The notes beneath the pieces are model-generated. The model was not told the DNA's origin, did no database searches, and saw only the letters and a list, made by a program, of their open reading frames with translations. Below are positions 1 to 9,059 of a stretch of 35,518 nt of DNA, piece by piece (positions within the stretch are counted from its first letter, which is position 1; every line of letters begins with the position of its first letter). A program made the position numbers and the translations under genes. Source of the DNA: Acidobacteriota bacterium (lineage in GTDB: Bacteria > Acidobacteriota > Terriglobia > Terriglobales > Acidobacteriaceae); the NCBI GenBank assembly GCA_021792135.1, contig JAJYVF010000040.1, forward strand, positions 1 through 35,518. The letters run 5' to 3'.

Positions 1-916
1 TGGCACACGCTGCTCCAGTGAAACATAACTGAACATCCCGTCTTGAACCCGCTCGTCTCCACGCATACCTATAAGACGTTCAGCCACTGTCCCACGCCGC
101 CAATCGCGTACCTATTTCAACAAGTTCTTAGAACGGTTTGCATAAGGCAGGCTTCCATCAATCGCGTTTTGAAGCGCTCGGCGCGAGAACATGGCCATCG
201 CACTATCTTCTCGAAGAGCGGTTATGCTGGCAATTCCATACAGCGAAGCAGTTGCAATGGAGCGTACGAAATCCTCAGACTTTTCTACAAGAAGGAAGAA
301 CCTTCCCCGTCTGTAGCTGCCGGAGAGTCTCCCGCCACCTCCCAGCGGGCCTCTTCGGCCCACAACGCCGGCCTTCGAGTGGGAATTACAGCAACGGTCC
401 CGAGATATCAGCTTGTTATGACTGATCCGACCCCAACTGGCGATAAAGGGCTATACACCCGTTGAACATTCACTCAAGGTGTGACGGAATTAGTACCGGG
501 AAACGGGGCAGGTTCTGCGATCCACCTTGCCCGGAAGTCGCCTATGGTGACGTGTGCCTGCCCCGATCAGTTGCCGTTCATCTCGCATGTGGGCGTGCGG
601 TAGATCGCCGAGTCGCTCGTTGAGAACGGATACAGAGCGTTATGTCGGCTCATTCGGCTCCTCCCGGTTGCCGGTCTTATCCCCGTGACGTCAGGGCGGA
701 CTCCTTTTCCCCGACAGCAGCAGGCCAACCGCGACGGCCACGCGCCGTGGTGCAGATTGTGCCTACCCGGAAACTGTCAAGAGGGCAGGCCTCACGCCAA
801 AGTAACGGCCGCTGATTCCAAACCACTTGCCAGCCAAACCAGCCCAACAAATTTGGCCGTTCGATCCGTCCGGCTTGGTATCCTGAATATAGGGAGTAAC
901 AAAAGCAGGTCGAGGG
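1..916. other. Gene-poor stretch with no supported gene
   Basis: I read both strands and found no open frame with a recognisable family, a signal peptide or a convincing ribosome binding site. The frames present are short and unlike any protein I know. One inverted repeat is visible: a 9-bp arm at 504-512 (CGGGGCAGG) and its complement at 557-565, enclosing 44 nt. It has no T-run and no clear role. The stretch ends in the strong hairpin at 917-948, so a transcript (possibly non-coding) may end there, but I cannot identify its source. Confidence 0.5.
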
Positions 917-948
917 TAAAAGGCCGCCGGAATTCCGGCGGCCTTTTT
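917..948. terminator. Strong rho-independent terminator, bidirectional shape
   Basis: A perfect 22-nt palindrome, GGCCGCCGGAATTCCGGCGGCC at 922-943, is preceded by TAAAA and followed by TTTTT. The GC stem and flanking A and T runs are those of an intrinsic terminator that could work from either side. No gene is seen just upstream on the plus strand, so what it terminates is unclear. On the minus strand the nearest upstream genes are the dehydrogenase remnant and the acetylesterase. Confidence 0.8.
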
Positions 949-1054
949 CACGCCCTCGCCATTTCCGTGGAGATTCCCATGCGGCGTGTCGCGCCCTCGC
1001 AGAAAACAGCCGTCGCTGGGTCCATAACGGACGGAGGGGATCCGCGCCGCGGCT

Positions 1055-1085
1055 GCGGGGTAATACCCCCGGGGTATTACCCCGC
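1055..1085. repeat. 31-nt near-perfect palindrome (15-bp arms)
   Basis: The left arm GCGGGGTAATACCCC (1055-1069) and its exact complement at 1071-1085 flank one C at 1070. The hairpin would be very stable, but it lacks a T-run on the plus side. It lies 61 nt beyond the stop of the minus-strand dehydrogenase remnant. It could be an old terminator, a REP-like element or a protein-binding palindrome. No second copy was noticed in the window. Confidence 0.65.
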
Positions 1086-1145
1086 AAGGCCCGCCAATTC
1101 AGCGGCCTGCGGCACCCCCCCCTTCAATTTTTTCTCCGGGTGCCC

Positions 1146-1247
1146 CTATTTCCGGTTGAACAGGATCGAGTTCGCCTGATCGATGGTCGTCATCAGCAGG
1201 TGCGCGATGTTCACATGCGCCGGCCGCGTCGCCGCCCACACGATGGC
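1146..1247 (-). pseudogene. 3' remnant of a YdfG-type short-chain dehydrogenase
   Basis: The minus strand encodes 33 residues ending in a stop at 1146-1148. They match, from memory of the family, the C-terminal tail of YdfG-like NADP-dependent short-chain dehydrogenases: an (A/S)IVWAATRPAHVNI helix-strand, then a DQANS-(I/T)L-(F/V)NR end. Upstream in the same frame the similarity stops abruptly near 1247, and the next codons read as unrelated sequence running into the acetylesterase end. The catalytic Ser-Tyr-Lys and the Rossmann fold are absent, so this is a gene end left by a deletion or rearrangement. The junction is 57 nt from the acetylesterase stop. Confidence 0.6.
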
Positions 1248-1304
1248 AGTGCATGAGGCACGCCTTTCTTCATTCCAGCGAGCTTGCAGGAATGCGGGAA
1301 ATGC

Positions 1305-2867
1305 CTACTGCTGCGGATCCGGCTCCGAAGTGAACGTCGAAGCCGGCAGCCCGGCAGCGTTGTAGAGATTATCCGGAACAACGCCCATCCAGCCGTAGCG
1401 CACGTAGACCGGGTGCGGAACGGATTCAGACGATACGACTACAGTTTCGCCATCCATGCGGGCCTGAGCCGGCATGAAATGGTGATCGGCGCCTGCGAGT
1501 TCAAAGGCATCCATTGGCTTGCCGCGCGAGGTGAGCCCGTCGGCGTGATCGAACCACACGCGCATCGCCGTTGTGCCGTCCGGCTGCAATTCCGTCGTCG
1601 CCTGCCGGAAGAGGGGCGAAGCATACGGAATGTTTTCGCCGTAGACGATGTGCCGGGCCGCCAGCGCCAGGCGGGCCCCGACGGTCTGTTTGTCCGCCGG
1701 ATGCACATTGTTCGGGTCGCCGATGTCGAGCGTCACGGCCATGGCGGTCCTGGCCACCGTCAGAGTTCGCCGCTGCGCATCGCGCACCAGGCCCCAGTCC
1801 TCCTGCGGCGAATTAAAGCTCGCAATCTGCACGAAGAGGAAGGGCAGATTGCCCTGCGCGAAGTGGCTTCGCCAGTCGCCGATCAGCGCCGGGAAGAGCG
1901 TGGAGTAATAACGGGCACGGTCCTGTGACGAATTTGTCTCGCCCTGGTACCAGATGAAGCCGCGCACGGAGAGCCGCGTGAGCGGCGCGATCATGCCGTT
2001 GTACAAAGCGGCGGGAATCCACGAAACCTCATCCGGGTGCCATGGATGGCGCGGCGCCGGCTGCCCGGCGCTTTTGGCAGCCGCGTCCTCGCGTTTCTCG
2101 GCGGCGATCTGCGCATCCGCCTTCGCCAGCCGATCCGCGAAGAGGGCGCGGCTGGCGAAGGCCGGCTGCAGATCCGGGTGGGTGCCCAGCGTGTCCATGG
2201 AAACCCACGAATCCGCCGGCGTGCCGCCCCAGGTCGAGTCGATCAGCCCGATGGGGACATTTTCCTTTGCCGCGATGTCGCGCCCGAAGAAATAGCCGAC
2301 CGCGGAGAAGCCGGCTGCTGTCTCCGGTGTGCAGAGCGTCCACGTATCCGGCTCGTCGTCCTGGGGGAAATCCGAGCTCTTGCGGTCCACCACCAGCAGC
2401 CGCAGCTTCGGATTCGCCGCGGCGGCGATTTCCTGATCCGCGTTCTTCACCACGGCCGATCCTGGAAAGCCGCGCAGCGGCATCTCCATGTTCGACTGGC
2501 CGGAGGCGATCCACACATCGCCGACCAGCAGGTCCGAAACCGTGACTGCAGGACCATCGCCGCTCACCGTCAGCGTGTACGGACCGCCTGCCGATTCCGG
2601 AGCGAGCCACGCGCTCCAGGTACCCAGGGAATCGGCCTCCGCCCGGACGCTCTGCCCGTGGAAGCGAACCCTGAGGTGCGCGCCAGGCGCCGCCCATCCC
2701 CAGATGTGGATGGGGCGGTCGCGCTGCAGCACCGCATGATCGCCGATCAGATGCGGAAGCCGCACCTGAGCGCCGAGCGTGAAGGAGAATGCCGCGAAGC
2801 CTGCCAGCAGAAGCGCAATTCCGGATTTTCTCAAGCCCTGCCCCCTTGTGTCTGCGTTCGATCCCAT
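1305..2867 (-). CDS. Sialate O-acetylesterase-like secreted SGNH esterase
   Basis: The 520-residue product belongs to the sialate 9-O-acetylesterase family (SGNH fold), which removes O-acetyl groups from sugars. It has an N-terminal hydrophobic signal (about residues 13-34, ending LGAQ) and therefore acts outside the cytoplasm. Visible motifs are the nucleophile block GQSNM (Ser125), the oxyanion-region sequence STWGGTPADSW (about 211-221), WYQGETN (about 306-312) and the Asp-His pair in DIGDPNNVHPADK (Asp381, His389). I chose the ATG at 2867 because it sits directly before the signal peptide with GGGAAG upstream; a GTG at 2912 is also open. It is divergent from the GDSL esterase. The true substrate may be an acetylated plant or microbial glycan rather than sialic acid. 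Confidence 0.88.
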   Translation of the reverse strand: MGSNADTRGQGLRKSGIALLLAGFAAFSFTLGAQVRLPHLIGDHAVLQRDRPIHIWGWAAPGAHLRVRFHGQSVRAEADSLGTWSAWLAPESAGGPYTLTVSGDGPAVTVSDLLVGDVWIASGQSNMEMPLRGFPGSAVVKNADQEIAAAANPKLRLLVVDRKSSDFPQDDEPDTWTLCTPETAAGFSAVGYFFGRDIAAKENVPIGLIDSTWGGTPADSWVSMDTLGTHPDLQPAFASRALFADRLAKADAQIAAEKREDAAAKSAGQPAPRHPWHPDEVSWIPAALYNGMIAPLTRLSVRGFIWYQGETNSSQDRARYYSTLFPALIGDWRSHFAQGNLPFLFVQIASFNSPQEDWGLVRDAQRRTLTVARTAMAVTLDIGDPNNVHPADKQTVGARLALAARHIVYGENIPYASPLFRQATTELQPDGTTAMRVWFDHADGLTSRGKPMDAFELAGADHHFMPAQARMDGETVVVSSESVPHPVYVRYGWMGVVPDNLYNAAGLPASTFTSEPDPQQ

Positions 2868-2965
2868 CTTCCCGTCGCCTGCCTCTCTCACTGCAGGCGC
2901 CTGGCGCGGCACGGGACTGCAACACCGCGCACTGCTCCCGTAGCCGTGGCCGCACAGCAGTTTGC

Positions 2966-2985
2966 GGCACGACTAAAGTTGTGCC
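2966..2985. promoter_or_regulatory. Palindrome between two divergent esterase genes, possible operator
   Basis: GGCACGAC-TAAA-GTTGTGCC is a 20-bp dyad with 7 of 8 arm positions matched. It lies in the 286-nt intergenic region between the divergent acetylesterase and GDSL esterase genes, 99 nt from the first and 169 nt from the second. A related half-site-like CACGACT follows at about 2996. The position and symmetry fit a shared operator for a dimeric repressor. No regulator gene is present in the window, so this is inference. Confidence 0.35.
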
Positions 2986-3153
2986 CCTTCATAAACACGA
3001 CTCTTGCCACAGGCTGATCGCTGTTCCGGGACAAATTCTACCTCCCGCCGTCCCAACCCATACATGATCGAATTCCGCTTGCGCGGGGGCATGGCAGCAT
3101 TTCCTGTCTCGAAATGGTGTAAAAGGGACGAGAACTGCCGACAGGGAGAAACG

Positions 3154-4365
3154 ATGAAGAGGTTTTTTGCGCAGCTTTTCCTGATTCTGCTTCTGGCCTC
3201 CACGCCCGCTCTCCGGGCACAGCAGCCCACCAGGTACTGGATCGGTACGTGGGCCGCCGCGCCGATGGGCGAGCGGGTGAACCCCGGACAGCCGGCTCCG
3301 GCCAATTCCACCTACAGAGATGTCGTTCGCATCAGCGCCGGGGGCGATTCGGTCCGCGTGCAGCTGACCAACGAATTCGGCACACGCTCCCTCACGGTGG
3401 GAGCCGCGCATATCGCCGTCAGCGCAGGCCGGGGATCTATTGAACCGGGCACCGACCACGCGCTCACCTTCTCCGGGCAAACTTCCGTCACCATCCCCGC
3501 TGGCGGCCTCGTTTTCAGCGACCCGCTGCCCATGCCGGTGAAGGCGCTGTCGAGCCTCTCCGTCAGTGTCTACCTGCCCGACCAGCCCATCAGCGACACC
3601 ACCTGCCACGAGGACGCGCAATCCACCAACTTCATCACCCAGGGAGATACGACCGCTGCGCAAACCCTCACCGATGCACGCCCGGTCTACTCCTGGTGCT
3701 TCGTGAAGGGGATCGATGTCAGCGCACCGGAGAAAGCCGGTGCCGTCATCGCTTTTGGCGATTCCATTACCGATGGCTGGCAGTCCACCCGCGACGAGAA
3801 CCGCCGCTGGCCGGACGTTCTCGCCGAGCGGCTGCAGGCCGACTCCGCTACCGCGCATCTGTCCGTGCTGAACGAGGGCATCAGCGGCAACCGTCTGCTG
3901 CATGACGGAGCCGGCCCCAATGCCATCGCCCGTTTCGACCGTGACGTGATCGCGCAGAGCGGCGCACGGTATCTCATCATTCTCGAGAGCATCAACGACA
4001 TCGGGGCCATCGCGCGGCCCCGCGAGCCGGGCGACATGATCACCGCGCAGGATCTGGAATTCGCGCTGACGCAGATGGTCACGCGCGCTCACGAACACGG
4101 GATCAAGGTCTTCGGCGCCACCCTGACGCCCTACATGGGCGCCGGCTACGCCTCCGAGGCAGGCGAGCAGATCCGCGAGGCTGTCAATCAGTGGATCAGA
4201 ACCAGCGGCACCTTCGATGCGGTCATCGACTTCGACAAGGTCACTCGCAATCCCTCGAACCCCACCATGTTCCTGCCCAGCATGGACTCCGGCGACCACC
4301 TCCACCCCGGCGACGCGGGCTACAAGGCGATGGGATCCGCGATTCCGCTGTCGCTCTTCCACTGA
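3154..4365 (+). CDS. Secreted SGNH/GDSL-family esterase
   Basis: The 403-residue protein starts with a clear signal peptide (KRFF, a leucine-rich core, then RAQQ). The ATG at 3154 is preceded by AGGGAGAA at good spacing; longer in-frame starts upstream lack both. The N-terminal half is a beta-rich domain of about 170 residues. The SGNH domain follows: FGDSITDGW with nucleophile Ser204, a Gly block GISGNRLL, Asn281 in SINDIG, and the Asp-x-x-His pair Asp381-His384 in GDHLHPGD. This arrangement is typical of extracellular carbohydrate esterases acting on acetylated polysaccharides; the exact substrate cannot be read from sequence. It lies 31 nt upstream of the GH3 gene in the same direction, suggesting co-transcription with a sugar-releasing enzyme. 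Confidence 0.88.
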   Translation: MKRFFAQLFLILLLASTPALRAQQPTRYWIGTWAAAPMGERVNPGQPAPANSTYRDVVRISAGGDSVRVQLTNEFGTRSLTVGAAHIAVSAGRGSIEPGTDHALTFSGQTSVTIPAGGLVFSDPLPMPVKALSSLSVSVYLPDQPISDTTCHEDAQSTNFITQGDTTAAQTLTDARPVYSWCFVKGIDVSAPEKAGAVIAFGDSITDGWQSTRDENRRWPDVLAERLQADSATAHLSVLNEGISGNRLLHDGAGPNAIARFDRDVIAQSGARYLIILESINDIGAIARPREPGDMITAQDLEFALTQMVTRAHEHGIKVFGATLTPYMGAGYASEAGEQIREAVNQWIRTSGTFDAVIDFDKVTRNPSNPTMFLPSMDSGDHLHPGDAGYKAMGSAIPLSLFH

Positions 4366-4396
4366 TGGCGGGCGCTGCTCCGGAGGGAACGGTGAA

Positions 4397-6520
4397 ATGC
4401 TGAGGCGCCGAGTCAACTTTCTTGGTTTCATGCTTGCCGCGGCGGTCCTCCTGCATCCACCGCGGATGCTTGCAACCGCACCGCCCCCTGCCGCGCGCCC
4501 GTGGATGAACCCATCCGCGTCTCCGGAGCAGCGCGCCGATCTTCTGATGAAGGCGATGACCCTCGACGAGAAGATCACCCTGATGCACGGCGTCGAGCCC
4601 GTCCCGATCAAAGGCTATGTGGGCTATGTGCCGCCGATCCCCCGCCTCGGCATTCCGGCCATCACCGAGGCCGATGGGCGCGCGGGTGTGGGCAACGGCG
4701 CGAAGAATGTGACGCTGCTGCCCGCACCGATCGCTGCCGCATCCAGCTGGGATCCCCAGCTGCTGAATGCCTTTGGCAAAGTGCTCGGCGAAGAGCAATG
4801 GAAGAAGGGCACCAATGTCGAACTGGGTCCTTCCATCGACGTGGTGCGGGTTCCGGAGTGGGGGCGCACCTTCGAGAGCTACGGCGAAGACCCGTACTTT
4901 AACGCACAGATGGCCGTCGCCGAGATCCAGGGCATCCAGAGCGAAGGCCCCATTGCCAACGCCAACATGTACGTGACGATGAACCAGGAGAGCAATCGCT
5001 TTAGAGAGGATTCCATCGTCGATGAGCGCACGCTGCACGAGATCTATCTGCCGCCCTTTGCCGCCGCCGTTGAGCAGGCGCAGGCCGGCACCATCATGTG
5101 CGCCTACGTGAAGACCAACCGCGTCTACTCCTGCGAAAGCGCCGACCTGCTCAGCGATATTCTGCGCAAGGAGCTGCACTTCGACGGCTGGGTGATGAGT
5201 GACTGGGGAGCCACCCACTCCACCCTCTCCTCGGTTGAGCACGGCCTGAACCAGGAGATGCCCGGCGACAAATACTTCGGCCTGGCGCTGAAGCAGGCGG
5301 TCCAGTCCGGCCAGGTCAGCGAGGCGCTGATCGATGAACGGGTGCGCCAGATCCTGGTGCCGATGTTCCGCCAGGGCATCTTCGATCACCCCGACCACGG
5401 AAGCTGGTCCGCCAACGTGCGCACGCCAGAGCACGCCAGCTTCTCCCGCGCGGCCGCGGAGCAGGGAACGGTCCTGCTGAAGAACCAGGGCGGTATTCTC
5501 CCTCTCGCGAAGACCACCTCCATCGCCGTGCTTGGCGAGGCCGGCGGCAGCAAGCCCAAAGCCGAAGGCGGCGGCAGCTCCGGCGTGGTCGCGCCCTATG
5601 TCGTCAGCCCCGTCGACGGCCTGCGCAGAGCCGCAGCCTCGGCTGAATCCATCTCGTACGCCGACGGCTCCGATCTCAACGCAGCCGCGGAGGCAGCCCG
5701 CAAGGCACAGGTCGCCATCGTCTTCGTGCACACGGACGAAACCGAGGGAGCCGACCGCCCCAGTCTCTCGCTCCCGGGGAACCAGGACCAGCTCATTGCC
5801 GCCGTCGCCGCAGCAAATCCCAAAACCATCGTTGTCCTCGACACCGGCGGCCCGGTTCTGATGCCCTCGATCGACAAAGTCGCCGGCGTTCTCGAAGCCT
5901 GGTACCCGGGCCAGGAAGACGGCAACGCCATCGCCGCTGTTCTCTATGGCGATGTCAATCCGGGCGCCAAACTGCCACTCACTTTCCCGCGCACGGCGAC
6001 TGCCATCCCCACCTCAACCCGGCAGCAGTGGCCCGGCGTCGACGGCCGTTCCATCTACAGCGAAGAGCTGGACGTCGGCTACCGCTGGTACGATGCCACC
6101 CACAACCAGCCGCTGTTTCCCTTTGGCTTTGGGCTCTCCTACACCACGTTCCGGCTTAGCCACCTGTCCGTCACGCCTGCTTCCGTCCAGACCGGCTCCT
6201 CCTTTCATCCCGTGCATGTGCGAGTCGAGGTCACCAATACGGGCCAGCGAGCGGGAGCCGAGGTTGTCCAGGTCTACGTCGGTCAGCCTGCCGCCAACGG
6301 AGAGCCTCCGCATCAGCTGCGTGCTTTTGGCAAGGTGCAGCTGCAGCCGGGAGAGACCAAAACCGTCACTCTGACCCTCGACCAGCGATCCTTCTCGATC
6401 TACGACGAGTCGGCTCGCCGCTGGATCTCGCCGCCCGGCCGCTATGAGATCCTGGCAGGCACCTCGTCGCGCGACCTGCCGCTGCATGGCACGGTCATCG
6501 CCGGTGGAGGCTCGCAGTGA
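4397..6520 (+). CDS. GH3 family beta-glycosidase, secreted
   Basis: A 707-residue glycoside hydrolase family 3 enzyme. The start at 4397 follows CGGAGGG with 9 nt spacing, and the first 35 residues form a signal peptide. The order is classical: an N-terminal TIM-like domain with TEADGRAGVGNG, GRTFESYGEDP and the nucleophile Asp269 in VMSDWGATHS; then the C-terminal alpha/beta sandwich from about residue 355, with the GGGSSG loop and SPVDGL; and a fibronectin-III-like domain near the end (about 605-675). Such enzymes release glucose, xylose or related sugars from beta-linked oligosaccharides. It differs from cytoplasmic NagZ in having the sandwich and Fn3 domains, so N-acetylglucosaminidase activity is not the first guess. 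It converges with the amidase-muramidase gene. Confidence 0.92.
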   Translation: MLRRRVNFLGFMLAAAVLLHPPRMLATAPPPAARPWMNPSASPEQRADLLMKAMTLDEKITLMHGVEPVPIKGYVGYVPPIPRLGIPAITEADGRAGVGNGAKNVTLLPAPIAAASSWDPQLLNAFGKVLGEEQWKKGTNVELGPSIDVVRVPEWGRTFESYGEDPYFNAQMAVAEIQGIQSEGPIANANMYVTMNQESNRFREDSIVDERTLHEIYLPPFAAAVEQAQAGTIMCAYVKTNRVYSCESADLLSDILRKELHFDGWVMSDWGATHSTLSSVEHGLNQEMPGDKYFGLALKQAVQSGQVSEALIDERVRQILVPMFRQGIFDHPDHGSWSANVRTPEHASFSRAAAEQGTVLLKNQGGILPLAKTTSIAVLGEAGGSKPKAEGGGSSGVVAPYVVSPVDGLRRAAASAESISYADGSDLNAAAEAARKAQVAIVFVHTDETEGADRPSLSLPGNQDQLIAAVAAANPKTIVVLDTGGPVLMPSIDKVAGVLEAWYPGQEDGNAIAAVLYGDVNPGAKLPLTFPRTATAIPTSTRQQWPGVDGRSIYSEELDVGYRWYDATHNQPLFPFGFGLSYTTFRLSHLSVTPASVQTGSSFHPVHVRVEVTNTGQRAGAEVVQVYVGQPAANGEPPHQLRAFGKVQLQPGETKTVTLTLDQRSFSIYDESARRWISPPGRYEILAGTSSRDLPLHGTVIAGGGSQ

Positions 6521-6613
6521 TGCGCAGGCTTCAGCAGAAACCCCGGGCAGCAACGAAAGCAACGCGTTCCTGTGCTTCCGCACCCTGAGTTTTGAGTACG
6601 GCGCGTCCGCGGC

Positions 6614-9058
6614 TCACTTACCGTAGAGCAGCGCCGCCTTGCGCGCTTCCTCGAACTTCTCCAGCGGCGCCCGCCAGCGTTCGGCAATGTACTCCGGATC
6701 GTCGCCGCCCTCCAGTTCGTCCAGCACCGACTGATTCGCCAGCAGCCGATTCATTTTCTGTAACTGGAACTGCTGCGGATACATTTTGTGAAGCGCTGCG
6801 GCAATCTCCACGCCCAGCTCGGGAGCGTCCAGCACATTCCGCGCCGTCACCAGTATGCGGACTCCGTGGCAGATCTCGCCGGCATAGGGATAAGGCTTCT
6901 CCGGCGTGAAGCCCACAGGGTAGAACCGTACGCCGGGAAGCACGCGGTGGTTCAGATAGCTCGCCAGCGCGCGTCCGTCGATCCACGGCGCGCCCAGCAG
7001 CTCAAAGGGAGTATCGGTCCCGCGTCCCACAGAAATATTCGTGGTTTCCACCAGTCCCAGCGCGGGGTAGAGCGTCGCCGCCTCCAGGGTCCGCAGGTTT
7101 GGTGAAGGATTCACCCAGGTGAGGCTCGTCGAGTCGAACCAGTCACCGCGCTGCCAGCCCTGCATCTCCACGACCGTCAGCGGTGCATTGAGATGCAGCT
7201 GCTGATTGTCATAGCGCGCCAGCTCACCCAGGGTCATTCCATGCCGCACCGGGATGGCCATGGAATTGACGTAGCTCTCCGCGCCCTCATCGGAGACCGG
7301 CCCCTGCACGAAAGCACCGTTGATCGGATCGGGGCGGTCGAGCACGATGATCTGCGTTCCTGTCTTCGCGGCCACTTCCAGGAAGTAACGCACGACGGCC
7401 TCATAGGTGTAGAAGCGCACGCCGGCATCCTGGAGGTCGATGACCACGGCATCGAGCCTGCGCAGCTCCTCCGGCGAAGGCCTGCGCTCCGCGTCCGTCG
7501 ACCCGTACAGGCTGACGACGCGCAGCCCCGTGGCTTCGTCCGTGGAGTTCGGCACACCGGGCCGGTCATAGGTGCCGGAGATTCCATGCTCCGGGCTGAA
7601 GAGCATGTCGAGGGTCAGTCCCGGCACCGCCTGCGGCGCATCGTGGTAAAGCACATCGATGGTGCGCCGCCCCGCGCCGTCCAGGCCCGACTGGTTGGTC
7701 ATCAGCCCCAGGCGCAGATGGCCGCCGTGCTGGTGGGCCAGCTCTGCCAGCTCGGCAAAGTGATCCGCCTCGATCACATCGATGCCTGTTTTCACCTCGG
7801 CATTGCGGGCAGCCCACCGCCGCATGCCGCTGAGCGATTCGTTGTAACCGGTGATGCGCGCGGCCAGCGCGCCGCCGTCGGCGTGCACTCCCACAGCCAC
7901 CGCCGCCACGTTGGCGATCTCTCCGCGCATGGAGGTAATGCCCGTCGGCCCGTTGGGATGCACCGCGTTGGTCAGGATTACCACATAGGTGTCGCTCACC
8001 GGATCCATCCACAGCGAAGTTCCCGTGAACCCCGTATGCCCAAACGACCCGACCGGAAAGAGTGTTCCCCGATTGCTGGAAAACGGCGAATCGATATCCC
8101 AGCCGAAGGCGCGCAGGGCGGTGCCGGTCGCCGGCTGCTCCGGAGCCACCATCTTTTCCAGCACCCTCTGCGACAGCGGGAATTTACTCGGCCGTCCGGC
8201 AAGCCGATCCAGCAGATTCTGCGCATAAACGGCAACGTCGTCCGCGCTGCTGAACAGGCCGGCGTGCCCCGCCACACCACCCATCCGCCGCGACGTGGGA
8301 TCGTGCACCACTCCCCGCAGCATCACATCGCCGGGGAAGGTCTTCGACTCCGGATTGCCGGAAGCCGCTGAGCCGTGCTCCCACTGCGTGGGGGCGATCT
8401 TCGGGATCCACGACTTCGGCGGCAGGTAGCGCATGTGCTTCAGTCCCATGGGCGCGATCACGTATTTCTGGACGTAATCGTTCAGCGCCATGCCGGAGAC
8501 GCGCTCCACCAGCGCGCCCAGGGTGATGAAGTTGATGTCGCTGTACTGGAAGCGCACGCCCGGCGGGCGCAGTGGCGCGATGGTGAAGGCGAGCTGATAG
8601 CCGGTTTCCTTGCCCTGCCACGGCTCGACCAGCGAGAGGTCCGGAGGCAGGCCCGAATAGTGGGTGAGCAGCTCGCGGATGGTGATGCCGCCTTTGCCGT
8701 TGGCGGCAAATTCGGGCAGGTACCCGGCCACCGGCTGATCCACATCGATTTTTCCCTGCTGATAGAGCTGCATCACGGCGGTCGTGGTCGCGAGGCATTT
8801 GGTCAGGGAGGCCATGTCGAAGATGGTGTCCAGGGTCATCTTTTCGCGGTCGGGGACGAGGGAGCGCATGCCGTAGGCGCGCCGGAAGACGACTTTGCCG
8901 CCGTGGCCCACAATAACGACGGCGCCGGGAATCTTATGATCCTGGATCGCCTGGTTCACGATCTGGTCGATCGGGGAAAAATCCTGCTGCGCCACGGCAG
9001 CGCCGGCGCACAGGATCAGCGCCAGCAGCACGGCTGTCCGGTAAAAGTAACCACGCAT
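6614..9058 (-). CDS. AmiE-like serine hydrolase fused to NamZ-type exo-N-acetylmuramidase
   Basis: The 814-residue protein joins two families. Residues 1-24 are a signal peptide. About 25-400 form a beta-lactamase-fold serine hydrolase with SLTK (Ser84, Lys87), YSD (172-174) and HTG (341-343). About 430-814 match DUF1343/GH171, the exo-beta-N-acetylmuramidase NamZ family, with LMTNQSGLD, FSPEHGI (Glu490, which I take as the likely catalytic Glu), LQDAGVRFYTY and LDRPDPING. In Bacillus subtilis, amiE (ybbE, muramoyl amidase of the beta-lactamase family) and namZ (ybbC) are separate neighbours in the wall-recycling cluster; here both activities would sit in one secreted chain. The ATG at 9058 follows GAGGAGTC and lies 1 nt after the symporter stop, implying coupled translation. 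Function is inferred. Confidence 0.88.
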   Translation of the reverse strand: MRGYFYRTAVLLALILCAGAAVAQQDFSPIDQIVNQAIQDHKIPGAVVIVGHGGKVVFRRAYGMRSLVPDREKMTLDTIFDMASLTKCLATTTAVMQLYQQGKIDVDQPVAGYLPEFAANGKGGITIRELLTHYSGLPPDLSLVEPWQGKETGYQLAFTIAPLRPPGVRFQYSDINFITLGALVERVSGMALNDYVQKYVIAPMGLKHMRYLPPKSWIPKIAPTQWEHGSAASGNPESKTFPGDVMLRGVVHDPTSRRMGGVAGHAGLFSSADDVAVYAQNLLDRLAGRPSKFPLSQRVLEKMVAPEQPATGTALRAFGWDIDSPFSSNRGTLFPVGSFGHTGFTGTSLWMDPVSDTYVVILTNAVHPNGPTGITSMRGEIANVAAVAVGVHADGGALAARITGYNESLSGMRRWAARNAEVKTGIDVIEADHFAELAELAHQHGGHLRLGLMTNQSGLDGAGRRTIDVLYHDAPQAVPGLTLDMLFSPEHGISGTYDRPGVPNSTDEATGLRVVSLYGSTDAERRPSPEELRRLDAVVIDLQDAGVRFYTYEAVVRYFLEVAAKTGTQIIVLDRPDPINGAFVQGPVSDEGAESYVNSMAIPVRHGMTLGELARYDNQQLHLNAPLTVVEMQGWQRGDWFDSTSLTWVNPSPNLRTLEAATLYPALGLVETTNISVGRGTDTPFELLGAPWIDGRALASYLNHRVLPGVRFYPVGFTPEKPYPYAGEICHGVRILVTARNVLDAPELGVEIAAALHKMYPQQFQLQKMNRLLANQSVLDELEGGDDPEYIAERWRAPLEKFEEARKAALLYGK

Positions 9059-9059
9059 G

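Noticed and set aside
43-465. A 140-codon plus-strand frame and overlapping frames near the left end
   Set aside because: No ribosome binding site, family resemblance or consistent composition. Overlapping frames on both strands look equally unlike proteins.
855-875. GTTCGATCC resembling a tRNA T-loop
   Set aside because: The flanking bases do not form a T stem or acceptor stem, so there is no cloverleaf.
4397-6520. GH3 enzyme as NagZ of the wall-recycling pathway
   Set aside because: It has the sandwich and Fn3-like domains of beta-glucosidase/xylosidase-type GH3 and is on the opposite strand from the amino-sugar operon.
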